Source: Rhizophagus irregularis (taxonomy: Eukaryota > Glomeromycota > Glomeromycetes > Glomerales > Glomeraceae). Taken from it: a DNA stretch of 64,000 nt. A program made the translations under genes and the position numbers. Below, piece by piece: positions 1 to 12,296 of this stretch; position 1 is the stretch's first letter; each line of letters begins with the position of its first letter. The notes beneath the pieces were generated by a model, which saw only the letters and a program-made list of their open reading frames with translations, had not been told where the DNA came from and searched no databases. The stretch is taken from NCBI RefSeq assembly GCF_026210795.1, contig NC_089442.1:1240001-1304000 (forward strand), read 5' to 3'.

Positions 1-799
1 TTTCCATTGTAATTAAATCTATAAGGTCTTCATTATGAATTTCCATTATAATGCCAATTCAACCATTGAAAATTCCATTTTCATATAGCAATATCAAAGT
101 CATCAAGAGAGTATAAATCGAATTGCCATTTCAAATATTTATTAAAAATATTTTTTATTCTTATCTTTTCAATACTTTGATTTGAATGAAATGTAAATAC
201 TATTTTCTATGCTTGGTCTGGCCTGATGGTTAATCATATACCAATTACATCAAAAAAGAGAGGTATAGAAGCTTTGAAAATCTAGGTTGAATTGGATTAG
301 ATAGTTCGAATTGACCCGAAAAAGTCAACAACCCAATCTGATCTGATCTAACTCAATCTTATAAAATTTATTTAATCTCTATATGTTCTGGAACTTACAA
401 ATATAGTAATTTACCAATTATTTTTACAAATTATAGGAAACTGTAAATTCTGGAAACATATGGCGTTAAACGCAATAATTTACTAGTTATAATTCATAAA
501 ATTATTGGGAATTGTAAATTCTAGAAGCATATGATGTTGAATACAGCGAAAAAAAATTTTAGACAATCATTCACGACAATATCACGTTTCTGTATAAGTA
601 TGCATAAATTAAGAACATATATTGTACTTTTGACACAACTTACCATAAAGACAAACAATTTTATTAATAATTACTAATTATAACTTTATTAGTAAAAAAG
701 TAGAATATATAAAAAAAATAATATATATAATGAAAGATAGAATATATAATGAAAAAAAAATAGAATATATATGAAAAAATATAATGTATAATTATAACA
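1..799. other. Intergenic DNA, no gene seen
   Basis: AT-rich sequence without a convincing reading frame. About 410-550 holds two diverged direct copies of a roughly 70-bp segment, each with a near-identical GTAAATTCT followed by CATATG. Long A/T runs near 690-790 precede the end of the minus-strand F-box gene and probably include its 3' untranslated region. Confidence 0.5.
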
Positions 800-2308
800 T
801 TAATAATCGTTCACGCCATATAAAAAACTAGTATTTTTATCAATTACTCCTTCATCATAATATTTCTGTACAATTTCAACATGCTCTTTGGTAAAATGAT
901 AACATCTATCAAAACGTGTGATAAATTTAATTGGTTTTCTACCTCTCCAACCTTCAAAAAATTTTTTTAGATTATTAACTGAAAACCTCCAATTTTCATT
1001 AAAGGCAAATTCATCAAAATTTCTTGGTGAATAATTTAATAAATAATTTAATACTTCATCACAAATAGTTTCACGTTCATGATCATCACCATCATCTTCT
1101 TCAAAATTTAAACAAATGTCTAATTTTCTTAATTTATTACAATTTAAGATAATTTCTTTCACACCACCTAAATTTTTCAAATAAGTATTAATAATTAAGC
1201 TTTCAATATTTGGGCAATTTTTAGCAATTACTTTGAATAATTTTATATTATATACAGCATCTCCCCCCCGAAAATTATTCCATGTATCAATTTCTTTAAT
1301 ATTTTGAGAATTTTCAATTAACCTACAAACTCCATGAGGTGGTAAATATTGTGCTTTGAGATATTGAAGTTTTGGAAAAGAAGCAATTAATAAATACTTT
1401 TTCCAGTCTTTTTCTGATAAATAACAATAATTTTCAAATTTAAGCTTTAATTGCTCTAAATTTATTAATGATGGCAAGAATTTTAATGAGAGCAAGACAT
1501 TCTCTAAAGAAAATCGTTTTAATGTAACTGCTTTTTTTTCTATTGTTTCACTTAATTGTATACTTTTCCTTTCACCTTTTATGCTATTATGTAAGTAAAG
1601 TGATTGTAAATTTTTTTGATTATCAATAAATTTGATTAATCCTGGAATATATTTATCATAATTCCATAATTTCAAATTTTCAATATCTTGACAAATTTGC
1701 GCCATTCCTAATAATTTATCTGAAATCAAACTTTGATTACATGTAATACCAAGGGTACGAAGTTGAGAAAAGCAAGTTGATGCCCCAGGATATTGATATA
1801 AGGGTAATGATGTATTCCAACGAAAATTTGTAATATTCTTACAATTATTGATAAATAATTTATAATATTCTTGTTCTAATATTTTATATTTTTCCTGATA
1901 TTCATTGGAACAAATTGATTCTTCAATTAATCCAAGTCCCATCTCATTGATAAGATTTGGTGAAATTTCGGAAGAAAAACTAATATAATTAAATAATGGT
2001 TTATTTAAAAAAGGAGTTGAAATTGAAATAACATTATTTTCAATTAATAACTGCTTTGAAGATGTTGGTAATAAATCAATTATTGTATTATAAAATTTAA
2101 TAAATTGTAAAATTTCATAATTCCTTATATGATAAGCTTTTTTTAAACTTCGATGATTAAGAAGAAATTCATAAGGTTTTTCCCATAATATTTGTACTCC
2201 TATAATACACCAAAATCTATTCACCAAAATACATGAATATAAAGAATTTGGAACATATTTCAATTCAGTAAAAATAATCCTAAGACAATCTTCAACGAGT
2301 TGTGACAT
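800..2308 (-). CDS. F-box / leucine-rich-repeat-like protein
   Basis: Single-exon frame of 502 residues. Residues about 1-45 (MSQLVEDCLRIIFTEL, then LYSCILVNRFWC and ILWEKPYEF) match the usual start of the large F-box family of glomeromycotan fungi. The rest is a run of irregular leucine-rich segments such as NLQSLYLHNS and PKLQYLKAQYL, ending without a further known domain. F-box proteins bind Skp1 and choose substrates for SCF ubiquitin ligases, with the leucine-rich part making the substrate surface. The start is the first ATG and lies directly before the F-box, as expected. No frame damage is visible. The family assignment is confident; the substrate is unknown. Confidence 0.85.
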   Translation of the reverse strand: MSQLVEDCLRIIFTELKYVPNSLYSCILVNRFWCIIGVQILWEKPYEFLLNHRSLKKAYHIRNYEILQFIKFYNTIIDLLPTSSKQLLIENNVISISTPFLNKPLFNYISFSSEISPNLINEMGLGLIEESICSNEYQEKYKILEQEYYKLFINNCKNITNFRWNTSLPLYQYPGASTCFSQLRTLGITCNQSLISDKLLGMAQICQDIENLKLWNYDKYIPGLIKFIDNQKNLQSLYLHNSIKGERKSIQLSETIEKKAVTLKRFSLENVLLSLKFLPSLINLEQLKLKFENYCYLSEKDWKKYLLIASFPKLQYLKAQYLPPHGVCRLIENSQNIKEIDTWNNFRGGDAVYNIKLFKVIAKNCPNIESLIINTYLKNLGGVKEIILNCNKLRKLDICLNFEEDDGDDHERETICDEVLNYLLNYSPRNFDEFAFNENWRFSVNNLKKFFEGWRGRKPIKFITRFDRCYHFTKEHVEIVQKYYDEGVIDKNTSFLYGVNDY

Positions 2309-2385
2309 ATTTCAAAAATATTAAAAATATTGAAATGTTGGAAAAAAGATACCATAAATCATAGTCTCTATTTATTATTGTAAGC

Positions 2386-2458
2386 CACAAATTTGAGTCG
2401 CACAATTTGAGCGCACAATTTGAGTTGCACACAATTTGAGTCGCACAATTTACACAAT
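2386..2458. repeat. Short degenerate tandem repeat upstream of the F-box gene
   Basis: Four to five copies of a roughly 15-bp motif (CACAATTTGAGTCG with variants) lie about 80-150 bp before the F-box start codon. It is visible by eye. It could be promoter-proximal slippage sequence; no function is implied. Confidence 0.7.
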
Positions 2459-3333
2459 TCTAAGATTATCTATTATTCAATTAAAGCTTAACCCTTTTTA
2501 ATCTTTTTATAAGGAGTCTACATTGATTGATCAAGTATATTTTTTTCACACTGTGTACTATAAATTATATTTTTTCGATGGCGCTGTCATATCATTTATT
2601 TTGATAATCTACTCTGAATTTGGCTAGTATTTGGCTTATAGCAAGTTTGCATGATTATATAACCATATGCATGTTTGCCTTATGAAATAAAAGTATACTG
2701 CAATTACATTGGCTCTTACCTACTTAATATTTCATAAATCAATATAATGTATATCGGTAAAAATAAAATCGAGCAAGTTTCATCGGGAAATCAAGTCAAG
2801 TAAACAACCAGGATAATTTTGGTAAAGCCGATCATAATTTTAAGGAGAGTTCTATTGGTCATACAATAGAGTTTCAGATATTCATTGTTTAGTAGTCTAA
2901 AAGAAGGTAAACACGTTCCTTCAAAATATTACTGCTTTTGGTGAAGTCTAAATAGTCTAATGGCTTATTTGACAGTTGGATGACATCGTTGAATATTTAA
3001 TAAAAACTAAATTGTTCAAATAATGTAACCTTAACTATACATAGATTCATTTATTTTGTATCTAATAGCAGAATTCTTATAGCGTAAAATTTTTAATTAT
3101 AGTTAACACAAATTAAGATTCGTTGCCTGATACTGTATATGAGGTTACATTGTATGTAAATGAAGATTAAAATAATTTATTTATATTTTTTTAAGGTAAA
3201 GGTCGTTCTATAACTTTCCTTTTGGTAATTTAACTACTTTATATGCTTCATTTCTTCATAGTATAAATATTAGTTGTTTTTAAATTTATCTTCATAATAT
3301 TTCCTCCAAAAAGATACATTCTCAGGATAAATA
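2459..3333. other. Intergenic DNA, no gene seen
   Basis: AT-rich with stop codons in all frames. It separates the 5' side of the F-box gene from the 3' end of a decayed BTB-BACK-TLDc copy. No transposon ends were recognised. Confidence 0.5.
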
Positions 3334-4050
3334 TTAAATTAAGCTTGCTGTTACTGCACTTTTACGTTTAATATCTCCAATATCTCCAAATGAATCCCAA
3401 CTAGCACGATAAATAAGTTCAAATTTGTATATTGGAACATCTTCAGCACGAATATACACAGTTGAATCTTCTGATACTTTTTTACCAATATAATTAGTAA
3501 TTACATTAAAAAACCCTTGTTTGATAATCTTTGAATCATAAATATATAATTGTGATTTCTCTACTAAGTAATATGGCATAACTTCATCATAAATATTAAT
3601 TAATTGGAATAATAGCCTCATTCACTTAACGTATTTTATAAATATTCATAGTCTTCATCAGTTAACTCTTCATTATTTTTATTCTCTAATTCAGGTGTTT
3701 GTTCGATGCCCATTTAATCAAAGAATTCCAAATGATCACTTCTTCAATATAATTACGAAAATCATCTTGTTATCTTGTTTAAGTAAGTAAAAGAGCACAT
3801 GTTTGTCAAGTGACGGAAAATAACTTGAATTAAAAAATCGATAAGGAATATATAATTTAATATAATGTTCTTGTAATTTTTTTAAAATTAGGTATAAAAT
3901 TAAATATAGGACTCAAAACAAGAACAAAATTTTTTTTGAACCCAAAGTGTTTGTTATTCTATTATGTCACATTGTATATATTCGAATAATTCTTCGAGAA
4001 GCAAATGATCACATGCAATCAATAAATTAAAATCATTCAAACTAGATGTT
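3334..4050 (-). pseudogene. Decayed BTB-BACK-TLDc gene copy
   Basis: The longest open piece (3334-3621) encodes YDEVMPYYLVEKSQLYIYDS and then KFELIYRASWDSFG. It aligns in order with the BACK/TLDc junction and early TLDc of the intact gene at 37259-38785. Upstream on the same strand, scattered frames still read WNSLIKW (about 3700), NFKKLQ (about 3880) and NLLIACDHLLLEELFEYIQ (about 3985-4040), the BACK domain of the same family, now separated by stops and frameshifts. The BTB exon and most of TLDc are missing. The order of fragments shows one decayed gene, not chance matches. Confidence 0.75.
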
Positions 4051-5286
4051 CTGTACTTAAACATTACCAACTATGAGTTCATAATAAATCAATAATTTTC
4101 ATATTTGGTCAAATTACAATAGATCGACAATACTGAAATTTTATTTATTTTTCGACGGAAATTACTTTGGATGATTTTATTAAGATGGAAAACTCTTAAC
4201 CGTTCCAAGCTCTATATCATTAGGACCATTTTACAAATTAACATTAAAGAAATGTTTAAAACTTAGAGATAATATAGCTTCTGCTAGGATTAACCATATA
4301 TATCTGTTGCATGATTAAAAATTCATTCTATATACTTATTATTTTATATTAGTAAAATTACATAGTAAAATTATACTTCGATAAGCGTTAATAAAAACTT
4401 TATATTTCCAAATTGAAGCTTAATTCTGGCCGGAATTTTGCGTAGTGAATTAATTCCAGTCAAAAATTATTGCCGGCTAGCATTAAGTTTTTACTGTAAT
4501 GGATAAAGATTTTTAGACTGGTTCCAAGCTAGTGACATAATGTCGACTACCAATGAAGAATTCTGATGAAACAAGGTTATCATCTAAAATCTTGACGTTG
4601 GTAACTTTTATAAAATATAACCTTTAAATTCGTGTTACTTACTTTTCAATGAAAGGTATAAAAGTAAATTTTAGTATAATAAATAACGCAATATAGTATA
4701 GAATGTGATTAGTGTTCTTGAAATAAAGATTGTAATATTTGTGGAATATTTGTACTAGTTCGAATAGGTCTTTTAGTTAACTGAAAATTTAATGAAAAAA
4801 ACTAGCAGAAATTACCAACGACACAGAGATTGAATTTGAGAAATGCTAACTATCTGATAATTGTTCAATAAATTAATAATAAATTATGGATCATTATAGT
4901 ACAAAATTTTCAGGAATTATTTCTTACAATACATAATTTTTTGGGAATTTTTTTTTTTTCTAATGATTAATCTTGTTGCAATGCAACAGGCTACAACTAG
5001 TATTTACCTCTTACAATTTTTGCATTAAATAACTTCATACAATATGTCGTACATGCTTTGACCAAAATAGCTTTACTATATTATACAATTTCGGTTTCAT
5101 ATTTTAGTATTTCTACTGTTACAATGGAAAATAACATTTGCTAAGTGATAAATATAAGGTATTGATATTTGTAATAATAATTATCTTAACCTCTCATTAT
5201 ATACACATTAATATTTTTTAACTCCCAAACATAAAAATAATATATATAAATATTTACATCTGTTGTTAATCAGCGTTCAGTAAATG
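4051..5286. other. Intergenic DNA with a weak palindrome
   Basis: No gene is supported. Around 4385-4500 an imperfect inverted repeat contains GGCCGGAATT on one side and GCCGGC on the other, flanked by ACTT/AAGT-type arms. It may be a worn MITE. Otherwise AT-rich. Confidence 0.4.
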
Positions 5287-6328
5287 TTATTCCTCAATTT
5301 CAGTAATTTCATTAATTTGATTTTGATTCCTAGTTTTAAAATTCTGGATTCTTATTAAATGATGACTTTTAGGAAAGGAAGGTTGATATTTGATATTCAT
5401 ATTTATTTTTAATAAAGGTTGTTTAACTAAATAATATTCCATAATATCATCATAAATACCAATTGGAATAATTGCTTCATAAGGTCGAACATTATCATAA
5501 AAATCATCAGAAGTAATATTAGTAAATTTAATAAGGGGAATAAAAATACTTAATGTATTTTTTAAATATCCATAATCTTCTTTAGTTAAATTATTTTTAT
5601 TCTCTAATTCAGGTGTTTTTTTGATACCCCATTTAATTAAAGAATTCCAAATAATCAATTCTTTATCATATAAATGAATTTTTTTAAGTAAATGAAAAAG
5701 AATGTACTTATCAAGTAATAGAAAATCACTTGAATTAAAGAGTATTAAAGGATTTCTACAAATGAAACTAATACAATAATCTTGTAATTTCTTAAAATTA
5801 GGTAAATTAAATATTATATTTAAAATAAGAACAAAATTTTGTTGAATCCATGATTCTTGTTTATCGATTAAGTAGTATTGTACATATTTGACTAATTCTT
5901 CAAGAAACAAGTCATCACATGCGATCAATAGATCAAAATTATTTTCACCTGATTGATTCTCAATATTAAATTTGCCCGTATAAAAATATCTTCAAATATA
6001 TATATATATGTACAGTATATAAAAAAAATGTTAAAACAAAATTTTATAAAAAATTACTTATCAAATTAGAAAAAACATACTTTAAAATAATTTCAAAAAC
6101 GGTAGGAGTAATGTTTGGTTTATTTATTGTCAATATATTATATTTTTGAATTATATCATTTGAAATTATATATTTAAAATGTTGAGAATGTGCTCTTAAT
6201 ATATTTGTATGAGCATAAAATTCTTTTGTATCCTCATTTTCTCCAACTTTAATAATAACATTATAATTGTCAGCATTTAGCAATGAAGAAATATCTTCAA
6301 AAAAATCTGAATGAAATTTCAAAATCAT
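5287..6328 (-). CDS. BTB-BACK protein lacking TLDc (two exons)
   Basis: Exon 1 is 6328-6081 and exon 2 is 5989-5287, with an intron of 91 bp (donor GTATGT at 6080, acceptor AG at 5991-5990). The join is phase 2 and restores the family motif LKYFYTGKF. The product is 316 residues: BTB about 1-85 (YNVIIKVGENEDTKEFYAH), BACK about 95-220 (LIACDDLFLEELVKYVQYYL; WNSLIKWGIKKTPELENKN), then the pre-TLDc motif DNVRPYEAIIP. It ends about 45 residues later in a charged tail, where relatives of 460-553 residues carry TLDc. BTB-BACK proteins usually dimerise and bridge Cullin-3 to substrates. Whether this short form works is unknown. It is transcribed away from a similar gene at 6824. Confidence 0.8.
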
Positions 6329-6823
6329 TCTTATTGAAAATAAAAATAAAAATATAAATAAGTTTTTAAAAAAAAAATATGAATGAAATAGAACAGGTAA
6401 AATAATAAAAATAATTATAATATTTTTTTTTTGCCACGATGATTAATAATGCAAGATGACGCTGGTATTTAATTCTTTAAACAAAAATTAAAAAATGATC
6501 TTCAATCATATGACTGACCAGAATAACGAAAATGTCAGCCAGATTACTAAGAAGGTAATAAATTCAGCCGACATTAACCAACAACCAAATCATCATATGA
6601 TTCATTCTAATTTTGGTTAGAAATTTTCTTTCTAGAATACAAATTTGGGAAAATTCGGATTATCGGAATTTTGTTACCATGAGATTACCGAAATTACCAA
6701 ATATGGGTTAACAATAAGTCCATAAAAGCATAAAAGCTTTACATTTGGTCAAGAATAAAGATCGACTGTTAAAATTCACGCTCAACCATTTTATTTAAGA
6801 AAAATATTAAATCTTTTTAAAAA
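6329..6823. promoter_or_regulatory. Shared 495-bp intergenic region of a divergent BTB-BACK pair
   Basis: Lies between two start codons that point away from each other, so it should hold both promoters. It contains poly-A/T runs near both starts and no clear TATA box that I would defend. The promoter role is inferred from gene orientation only. Confidence 0.45.
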
Positions 6824-7848
6824 ATGAATATTGATTTTCATTCTACCTTTTTAGGAAACTTTTCTTCAATGTTAAATAATTCTGATGATTATGATATTAT
6901 TATAAAAGTTGGAAAATATCAAAATATTAAAGAATTTAAAGCACATTCAAATATTTTACGTGCTCGTTCTCAATATTTTAAATATGCAATTTTGAAAGAA
7001 TCTATTACAAAAGAGGATGGTATGATAATATTAAATAAACCAAATATCACTCCAAATACTTTTAAGATGATTTTAGAGTAAGTTATTATTATAATTTAAT
7101 ATTTATTAAATAAAGTCTTGGTTAACTTACAATTTCTCTTTTTTTTTTTAAAAAAAAAAGATATATTTATATCGGTGAAATTAATTTGACAAATCAAGCA
7201 GGCAAAGATATTCTTGATCTTTTAATTACATCTGATGATTTACTCTTTGATGAATTATTTTATAGTGTTCAAAATTATTTAATTGAAAAAAAATCAACTT
7301 GGATTTTACAAAATTTACTTATTGTTCTTCTTACTATATCTAAACTTGAAAAATACAAAAAGTTACAAAATCATTGCATCAAATCCATTTTTGTGGGAAC
7401 TAGACCATTTATTACTTCAAAGGATTTTCTATTATTAGATAAAGAAATGCTTTATTATATACTTAAAGAATATGAATTACGTGCTTTTAATATTGAAGAA
7501 TCAGTTGTTTGGGAATCTTTGATTAAATGGGGTATTAACCAATTACCTGAATTAGAAAATATATCTAATCTAAATGATTGGACTGATAAAAATTATGAGG
7601 ATTTAAAGAATATATTAAGTAAATTTATTCCCCTTATTAAATTTTTAGAAATTAATTCTAAAGACTTTTATCATAAAGTTCGACCTTACAAATTCATCAT
7701 TCCAAATGATATTTATGAAGAAATTACGGAATATTACTTAGTTGAATGGCCTAAACTATATAGTTATATTCAAGGTCTTCGAGACAGAGAAAATCTAAAT
7801 CTATATATACCCTACAAACCCAGGAAGCCAAGTCAGTGGCACAGCTGA
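6824..7848 (+). CDS. BTB-BACK protein lacking TLDc (two exons)
   Basis: Exon 1 is 6824-7077 and exon 2 is 7161-7848. The 83-bp intron has donor GTAAGT at 7078 and acceptor AG at 7159-7160, phase 2, giving the joined motif LEYIYIGEINL. The product is 313 residues: BTB about 1-86 (DDYDIIIKVGKYQNIKEFKA), BACK about 95-225 (LLITSDDLLFDELFYSVQNY; WESLIKWGINQLPELEN), the motif HKVRPYKFIIPNDIYEEI, then an unrelated 30-residue tail ending in QWHS. TLDc is absent. The stop lies 33 bp before the left inverted repeat of a Mutator-like element, so transposon activity may have removed the 3' half. I saw no TLDc remains beyond the element. Confidence 0.8.
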
Positions 7849-7880
7849 GCCACGGATTTTTTGTTTTTGTTTATGTGTAT

Positions 7881-7932
7881 TACCTGTATCACCTGTTTAA
7901 TTTATGAGTCGATACTACTATTTGTGTAACTT
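7881..7932 (+). repeat. Left terminal inverted repeat of the MULE
   Basis: 52 bp, exact reverse complement of 11099-11150. The match stops sharply at both sides, which fixes the element ends. Confidence 0.9.
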
Positions 7933-8644
7933 ATTTTATATATACGATAATAATAGTGAATTAGTGATCGTATTAAAATTTTTTTAACACTAAATAAAAT
8001 AAAAACTTATTTTTGTCTTTGATAGTTTCATTCCTGTTTCAGAATTTAGTTTAAAAGGATAAGACTTTAACGTTTATTAAAATTTTTGTTTGAAAAATTA
8101 AACGCGTTGCAAATAAAACTCAAGATTCCAAATGTAAAGAAAGTAAGTTATTAAATCTGTGTACTGTAACAAGTAAAAATTACGTTAGATTAGCTAAAAG
8201 TAATTTTTCTCTACTGTACAAATTAAATTATTACCTTTCTTTAAGTGCATTTTCGATAATATCATTATCGTCCTTTCTTCTTTTAACATTTAACTTATTT
8301 TTTCCCAAAACATTTGTAGGTCTTTTCCCACGAATTTTATTTGGTATCCCAGAAGAATTTTCCTTGTTTTCTTGGTTTTATTTGTTCTGTGTGATCTTGT
8401 AAATGGATGTGGTGTAATTTTTAGTTTATTACGATCTAAAAACTTTAACAAAAATTTTATTAATAATATATTTAGGTAATTACAAAAAATGAATAAAATT
8501 TTCTTACTTCTTTCATTTGAAACTCTGCTTGCTTTTTTATTTCAATTCCATTGTCTGTATTTGGTATATTTTGTATTCTTTGTATAATTATTTTTAAATC
8601 TTCCAGTTCTTCACATAAAAGTTGATTAGGATTAGCGTTTGAAT

Positions 8645-10900
8645 TTAATGACTTTGATCCGGAGTTTCTTCATGAAATTGATTAGCAGTATTTGAATTTA
8701 AGGTATATTGATCTTGCATCATGTTGTTATTTTGATAAAATGCTATCCTTTCAGAATCTAATGATAGATTCCATATTTCTAACCCTCCAAGAACACTAGC
8801 CGCTGCACGAATATGTTTACACAAAAGAGGACTGGTCTTGACAGTTACATCACATAAATATACCTCATATACTTTGGACGAATTTGATTGACTTTTAACA
8901 ATACAATATCCATTCATTGGATCTATAATGTCAATCATATTATTTTCTGCAATTTCACATGCTTTAAGTTCACGAGATTTAATTTCATTAAATTTCTATC
9001 AAAAATAAAAAAATAATAAATAAAAATTAATATTAGAACAAATTATTTAAAACAATAAATACTTACTTTTTCATTAAAAATTTGCTGATTAATTTGAGTG
9101 TAAAATCGAATAGTAAAAAAATCAGGGCATTGATTTATCAAAATATTTATTAGCGTGTCTATCCTTTTTTTTTCTTTCCATGCAAAAATTTCCACTTTAA
9201 TGTCTAGGAATTAAATAATTAATTTAGTAAATTATATAATTAAGAAGATAATATTACATTTATAATTACTATACTCACAGAAAAAAAATCTTTCTATTAA
9301 ATTATTTGTCTCATTAACCATCCAACCTGTAGCAAATTTTGGTTTATAAATACTTGCCCAAAGTTGTTGTCATGACTGCCATTCTTTTTTATAGTAAGAA
9401 AGTAATTTTGTTAAGTTGTTAGTAGTTAAAATCCATTTAATAAAATCTTGTTCTAATTGATTAAATCCTTCAATAGTAATAACTAATTTAAGCTTTCTAA
9501 CAAAAGCAATAACTGTTGGTCGTACATCTAAGGAAATTCTACGACACCATCTAAAAATTAAATTAAAAATTATTAATTAATTATTATTTTGTATTCAAAA
9601 CAATTATAATATACAACCTTTCCCATGCTTACATGTAATGGAAAAAACAAAGAAACATAAGAACTTTTTGTTCTTTATAAAAGATGTTAATAGCTAGAAT
9701 TTCAGTATCACTTTTATCAATTATAAAAACTTTTTGTGAAAAAGCTATACTGTAATATGAAGTACCTCAAAAAATTTTGTAATAGGTTCATGACTTTCCC
9801 AACTAGTAATCATAAAAGCTAATGGTATTCCATGACCTCCTTCATCTCCTATGATAATGCTATATAAAAGCCATCTATATTGATTAGTTGAACCAGTAGC
9901 ATCTAAACAGCACATATCCCAATTTATTTTCTCACAAGAATTGCGCATTTCTTGTGTTTGAATATGGATTACAGTTTGCAGATTTATAATATCCTTTTTC
10001 TTTTGAATCTTTATAACAAAGGCATTGTTGCTGTTGCCAAAATAAAATGGAATTATTTGGTGATAAATTTTCTACATTAAATGGTGATTGCTTTGATTCC
10101 AAACAGGACAAGTTTTTTAGTAAAAGTTCAGTAGAAATTTTATCATTAGCATCCAAATAAGAATTACGCCTAAATTTTTGAATAATATTTTCTATACATT
10201 TTTCTGATAAATGTCATGCTGAATTCAAAAATCCTTTAGGTTTAGCAGGAGGTTTTAAAGCTTCAATGGATATTAATTCTGGATGCAACCAAAATCTCAT
10301 AATTTCTTCAATACTGTGTCCCATTTCAACGAGTAAAGAACCCATTGAATAATCTGTGGATTAGTTTTTAGTGTAGAAGAATGTGTTTTGCATTCATCTA
10401 AATGCTGATTTTTAAAATAAACATGTACACTTCCAGGCTTCCTTGTTATAGTATTAAAATATTGCACTGCATATAATGCTCTTGGACATAATAACTTATT
10501 ACTATCTTTTGTCTAAATTCCTTTTCTTGGCTGATTTCTTTTTCTATCTCTATCTTTTTCACATTGCATCAAAAATAATTCTTGTTGGGATAAAGCTTGA
10601 GCATTAATCTGTTCACTATTATTTTTACTTTTAGATTTTCCAGCACATATACATACCCACATAGCTCGATGAAAGATGGAATTACTTCTCAACTTAGCAT
10701 TTGATTTAAGAAACCATGTTGAAGGGTCAGATTTTATAAAATATAAATTTTCTGTGTCTATACTACTACCAGGTTGGTCATAATTAAGTGAAAATGGAAG
10801 AATTTCTTGTTGTAAAAGACTCTCAACACATTTTATAGCACTGTTCCAGTTTGAATAAATTTCAACTTCTGATACATTAAAATTTTCAGAGTTCTCCTAA
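8645..10900 (-). pseudogene. Broken MULE transposase gene
   Basis: Read from 10900 downwards on the minus strand, conserved blocks appear in the expected order. A DNA-binding-like part around 10360-10500 contains CPRALYAVQYF and GSVHVYFKNQHLDECKTHSS. The catalytic-core start at 9745-9948 contains LDATGSTNQYRWLLYS and HGIPLAFMITSWES. A C-terminal SWIM-like zinc motif lies at 8645-8938 (CDVTVKTSPLLCKHIRAAAS). In-frame stops (for example after QPRKGI near 10515 and after GFLNSA near 10215) and frame changes separate the blocks, so no full transposase can be made. Some gaps could be introns, but several stops fall inside conserved stretches. Confidence 0.7.
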
Positions 10901-11098
10901 AAAGAGATTTTTTTAAAAATATACATATTAAACGAAAAAATTATATAGTAATATTCATACCAAATTCATTGATAAAATTCAAAATTTTTAAAAAATAACA
11001 CTTTGAAATTTTTTGAAAAAATTTGTTAGAAAAAAATACTTTAAAATTTTTTAAAAAAAAAATTATTAAAAAAAAACGCGTCTTGAAGTGTTTCATAC

Positions 11099-11150
11099 AA
11101 GTTACACAAATAGTAGTATCGACTCATAAATTAAACAGGTGATACAGGTA
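11099..11150 (-). repeat. Right terminal inverted repeat of the MULE
   Basis: 52 bp, exact reverse complement of 7881-7932. Confidence 0.9.
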
Positions 11151-12296
11151 GGATTTGTAAGGGTTACCAATCCAAATAGCTGAGATCGAAAACAGCACGT
11201 TATTGCATAAATATTATACAATAAGTATATACACATGTGTATTATTAAATTTAAAAACAAAAAATTTTAAAAGCAAGAAATCAATATTTTTTATACTTTA
11301 AAGTATGAAAATTTAATTTTTTAATATTTTATAAGTGCGAGAAGCAAAAAAATTTTGCAATTAAAATTTTTCTAAGATAAATGTTACGCAAAAAAGAAAA
11401 TGAGTGAATTTCTAATCTGACGTATCCAATCTGTTATAAAACGGTTGATGGATGATCATTCAGATTGGCGGAGAGTAATCCGTATAAAATTATATGATTA
11501 TAGATTATCAAAGTTACATCTCTTTTCTTAACAATGTCACAAAAAGAAATGACAATGGGGCCGGTCAAACCACATTCTAAGTATTTACACTCATTGAAGC
11601 AATAAATAGAATAGATTCAAGTTTCAGTGCAAGTTTTAGCGAAAATATGGGACGAAATTGAGAAGGGTAATAAAATGATACATTTTATTTTCCATTATTT
11701 AATTTCTCGTATATTTTATATAAATAAAATAATGTTGCCAAAACTTTTTTTTTTGTTTAAATTGTTTATTACGTTTTATTTTCAACTTTGAATAAATTTT
11801 TTTTTAAATTATAATGAGATTTCTATAGGATGGATAGGATGGATCCATTAAAGATTGGTTAAATTTTCAGATTCGAATTACTATCTGGATTCAGCTGGAT
11901 TCAGCTGAAGCGCCACGGCAGATGATGCTTGATGATGATGATCAGTGTTTAGAAATATGATAATAAGATTTATCAAATTAGTAATTTAATGCAACATCAT
12001 AAATAAATTATAAAACGAAAATTGAAAATAAACTTTTTGTTTTATTATGGTTAGTTACATAAACGTTAAATCAATAAAAATAAATGAAAAAAAGAATGAA
12101 AGAATAAAAATGAAAAAAAAATTATAACAAATTGTTATCCAATTAAAAAGAATAATTCACAATATCTATTTTATACATATATAAGGTTCATAAAAATTTA
12201 TCCATTATAGCTAACGAAATCTTTAACAAAAAATACGCAGTACGCACTTATGCCAATCCTTAGGATAAGTCATATAATAAAAAACCGGGTTCAATC
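11151..12296. other. Intergenic DNA, no gene seen
   Basis: AT-rich region between the MULE and the 3' end of the next BTB-BACK-TLDc gene. No reading frame or family remnant recognised. The last 200 bp probably hold the 3' untranslated region of the minus-strand gene. Confidence 0.45.

Larger units (their letters stand above)
7881..11150 (-). mobile_element. Mutator-like (MULE) DNA transposon, decayed but with perfect ends
   Basis: Bounded by 52-bp inverted repeats (7881-7932 and 11099-11150) that match base for base and begin TACCTGTATCACCTG. Inside, on the minus strand, is a broken transposase with a DDE-like first block (DMCCLDATGSTNQYRW) and a SWIM-like zinc motif (LLCKHIRAA). Long terminal inverted repeats plus a SWIM motif are typical of MULEs. 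No exact 8-9 bp target duplication was found; the best pair is 7872-7879 against 11152-11159 (6 of 8 equal). Total length is 3270 bp, about autonomous size. Confidence 0.8.
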
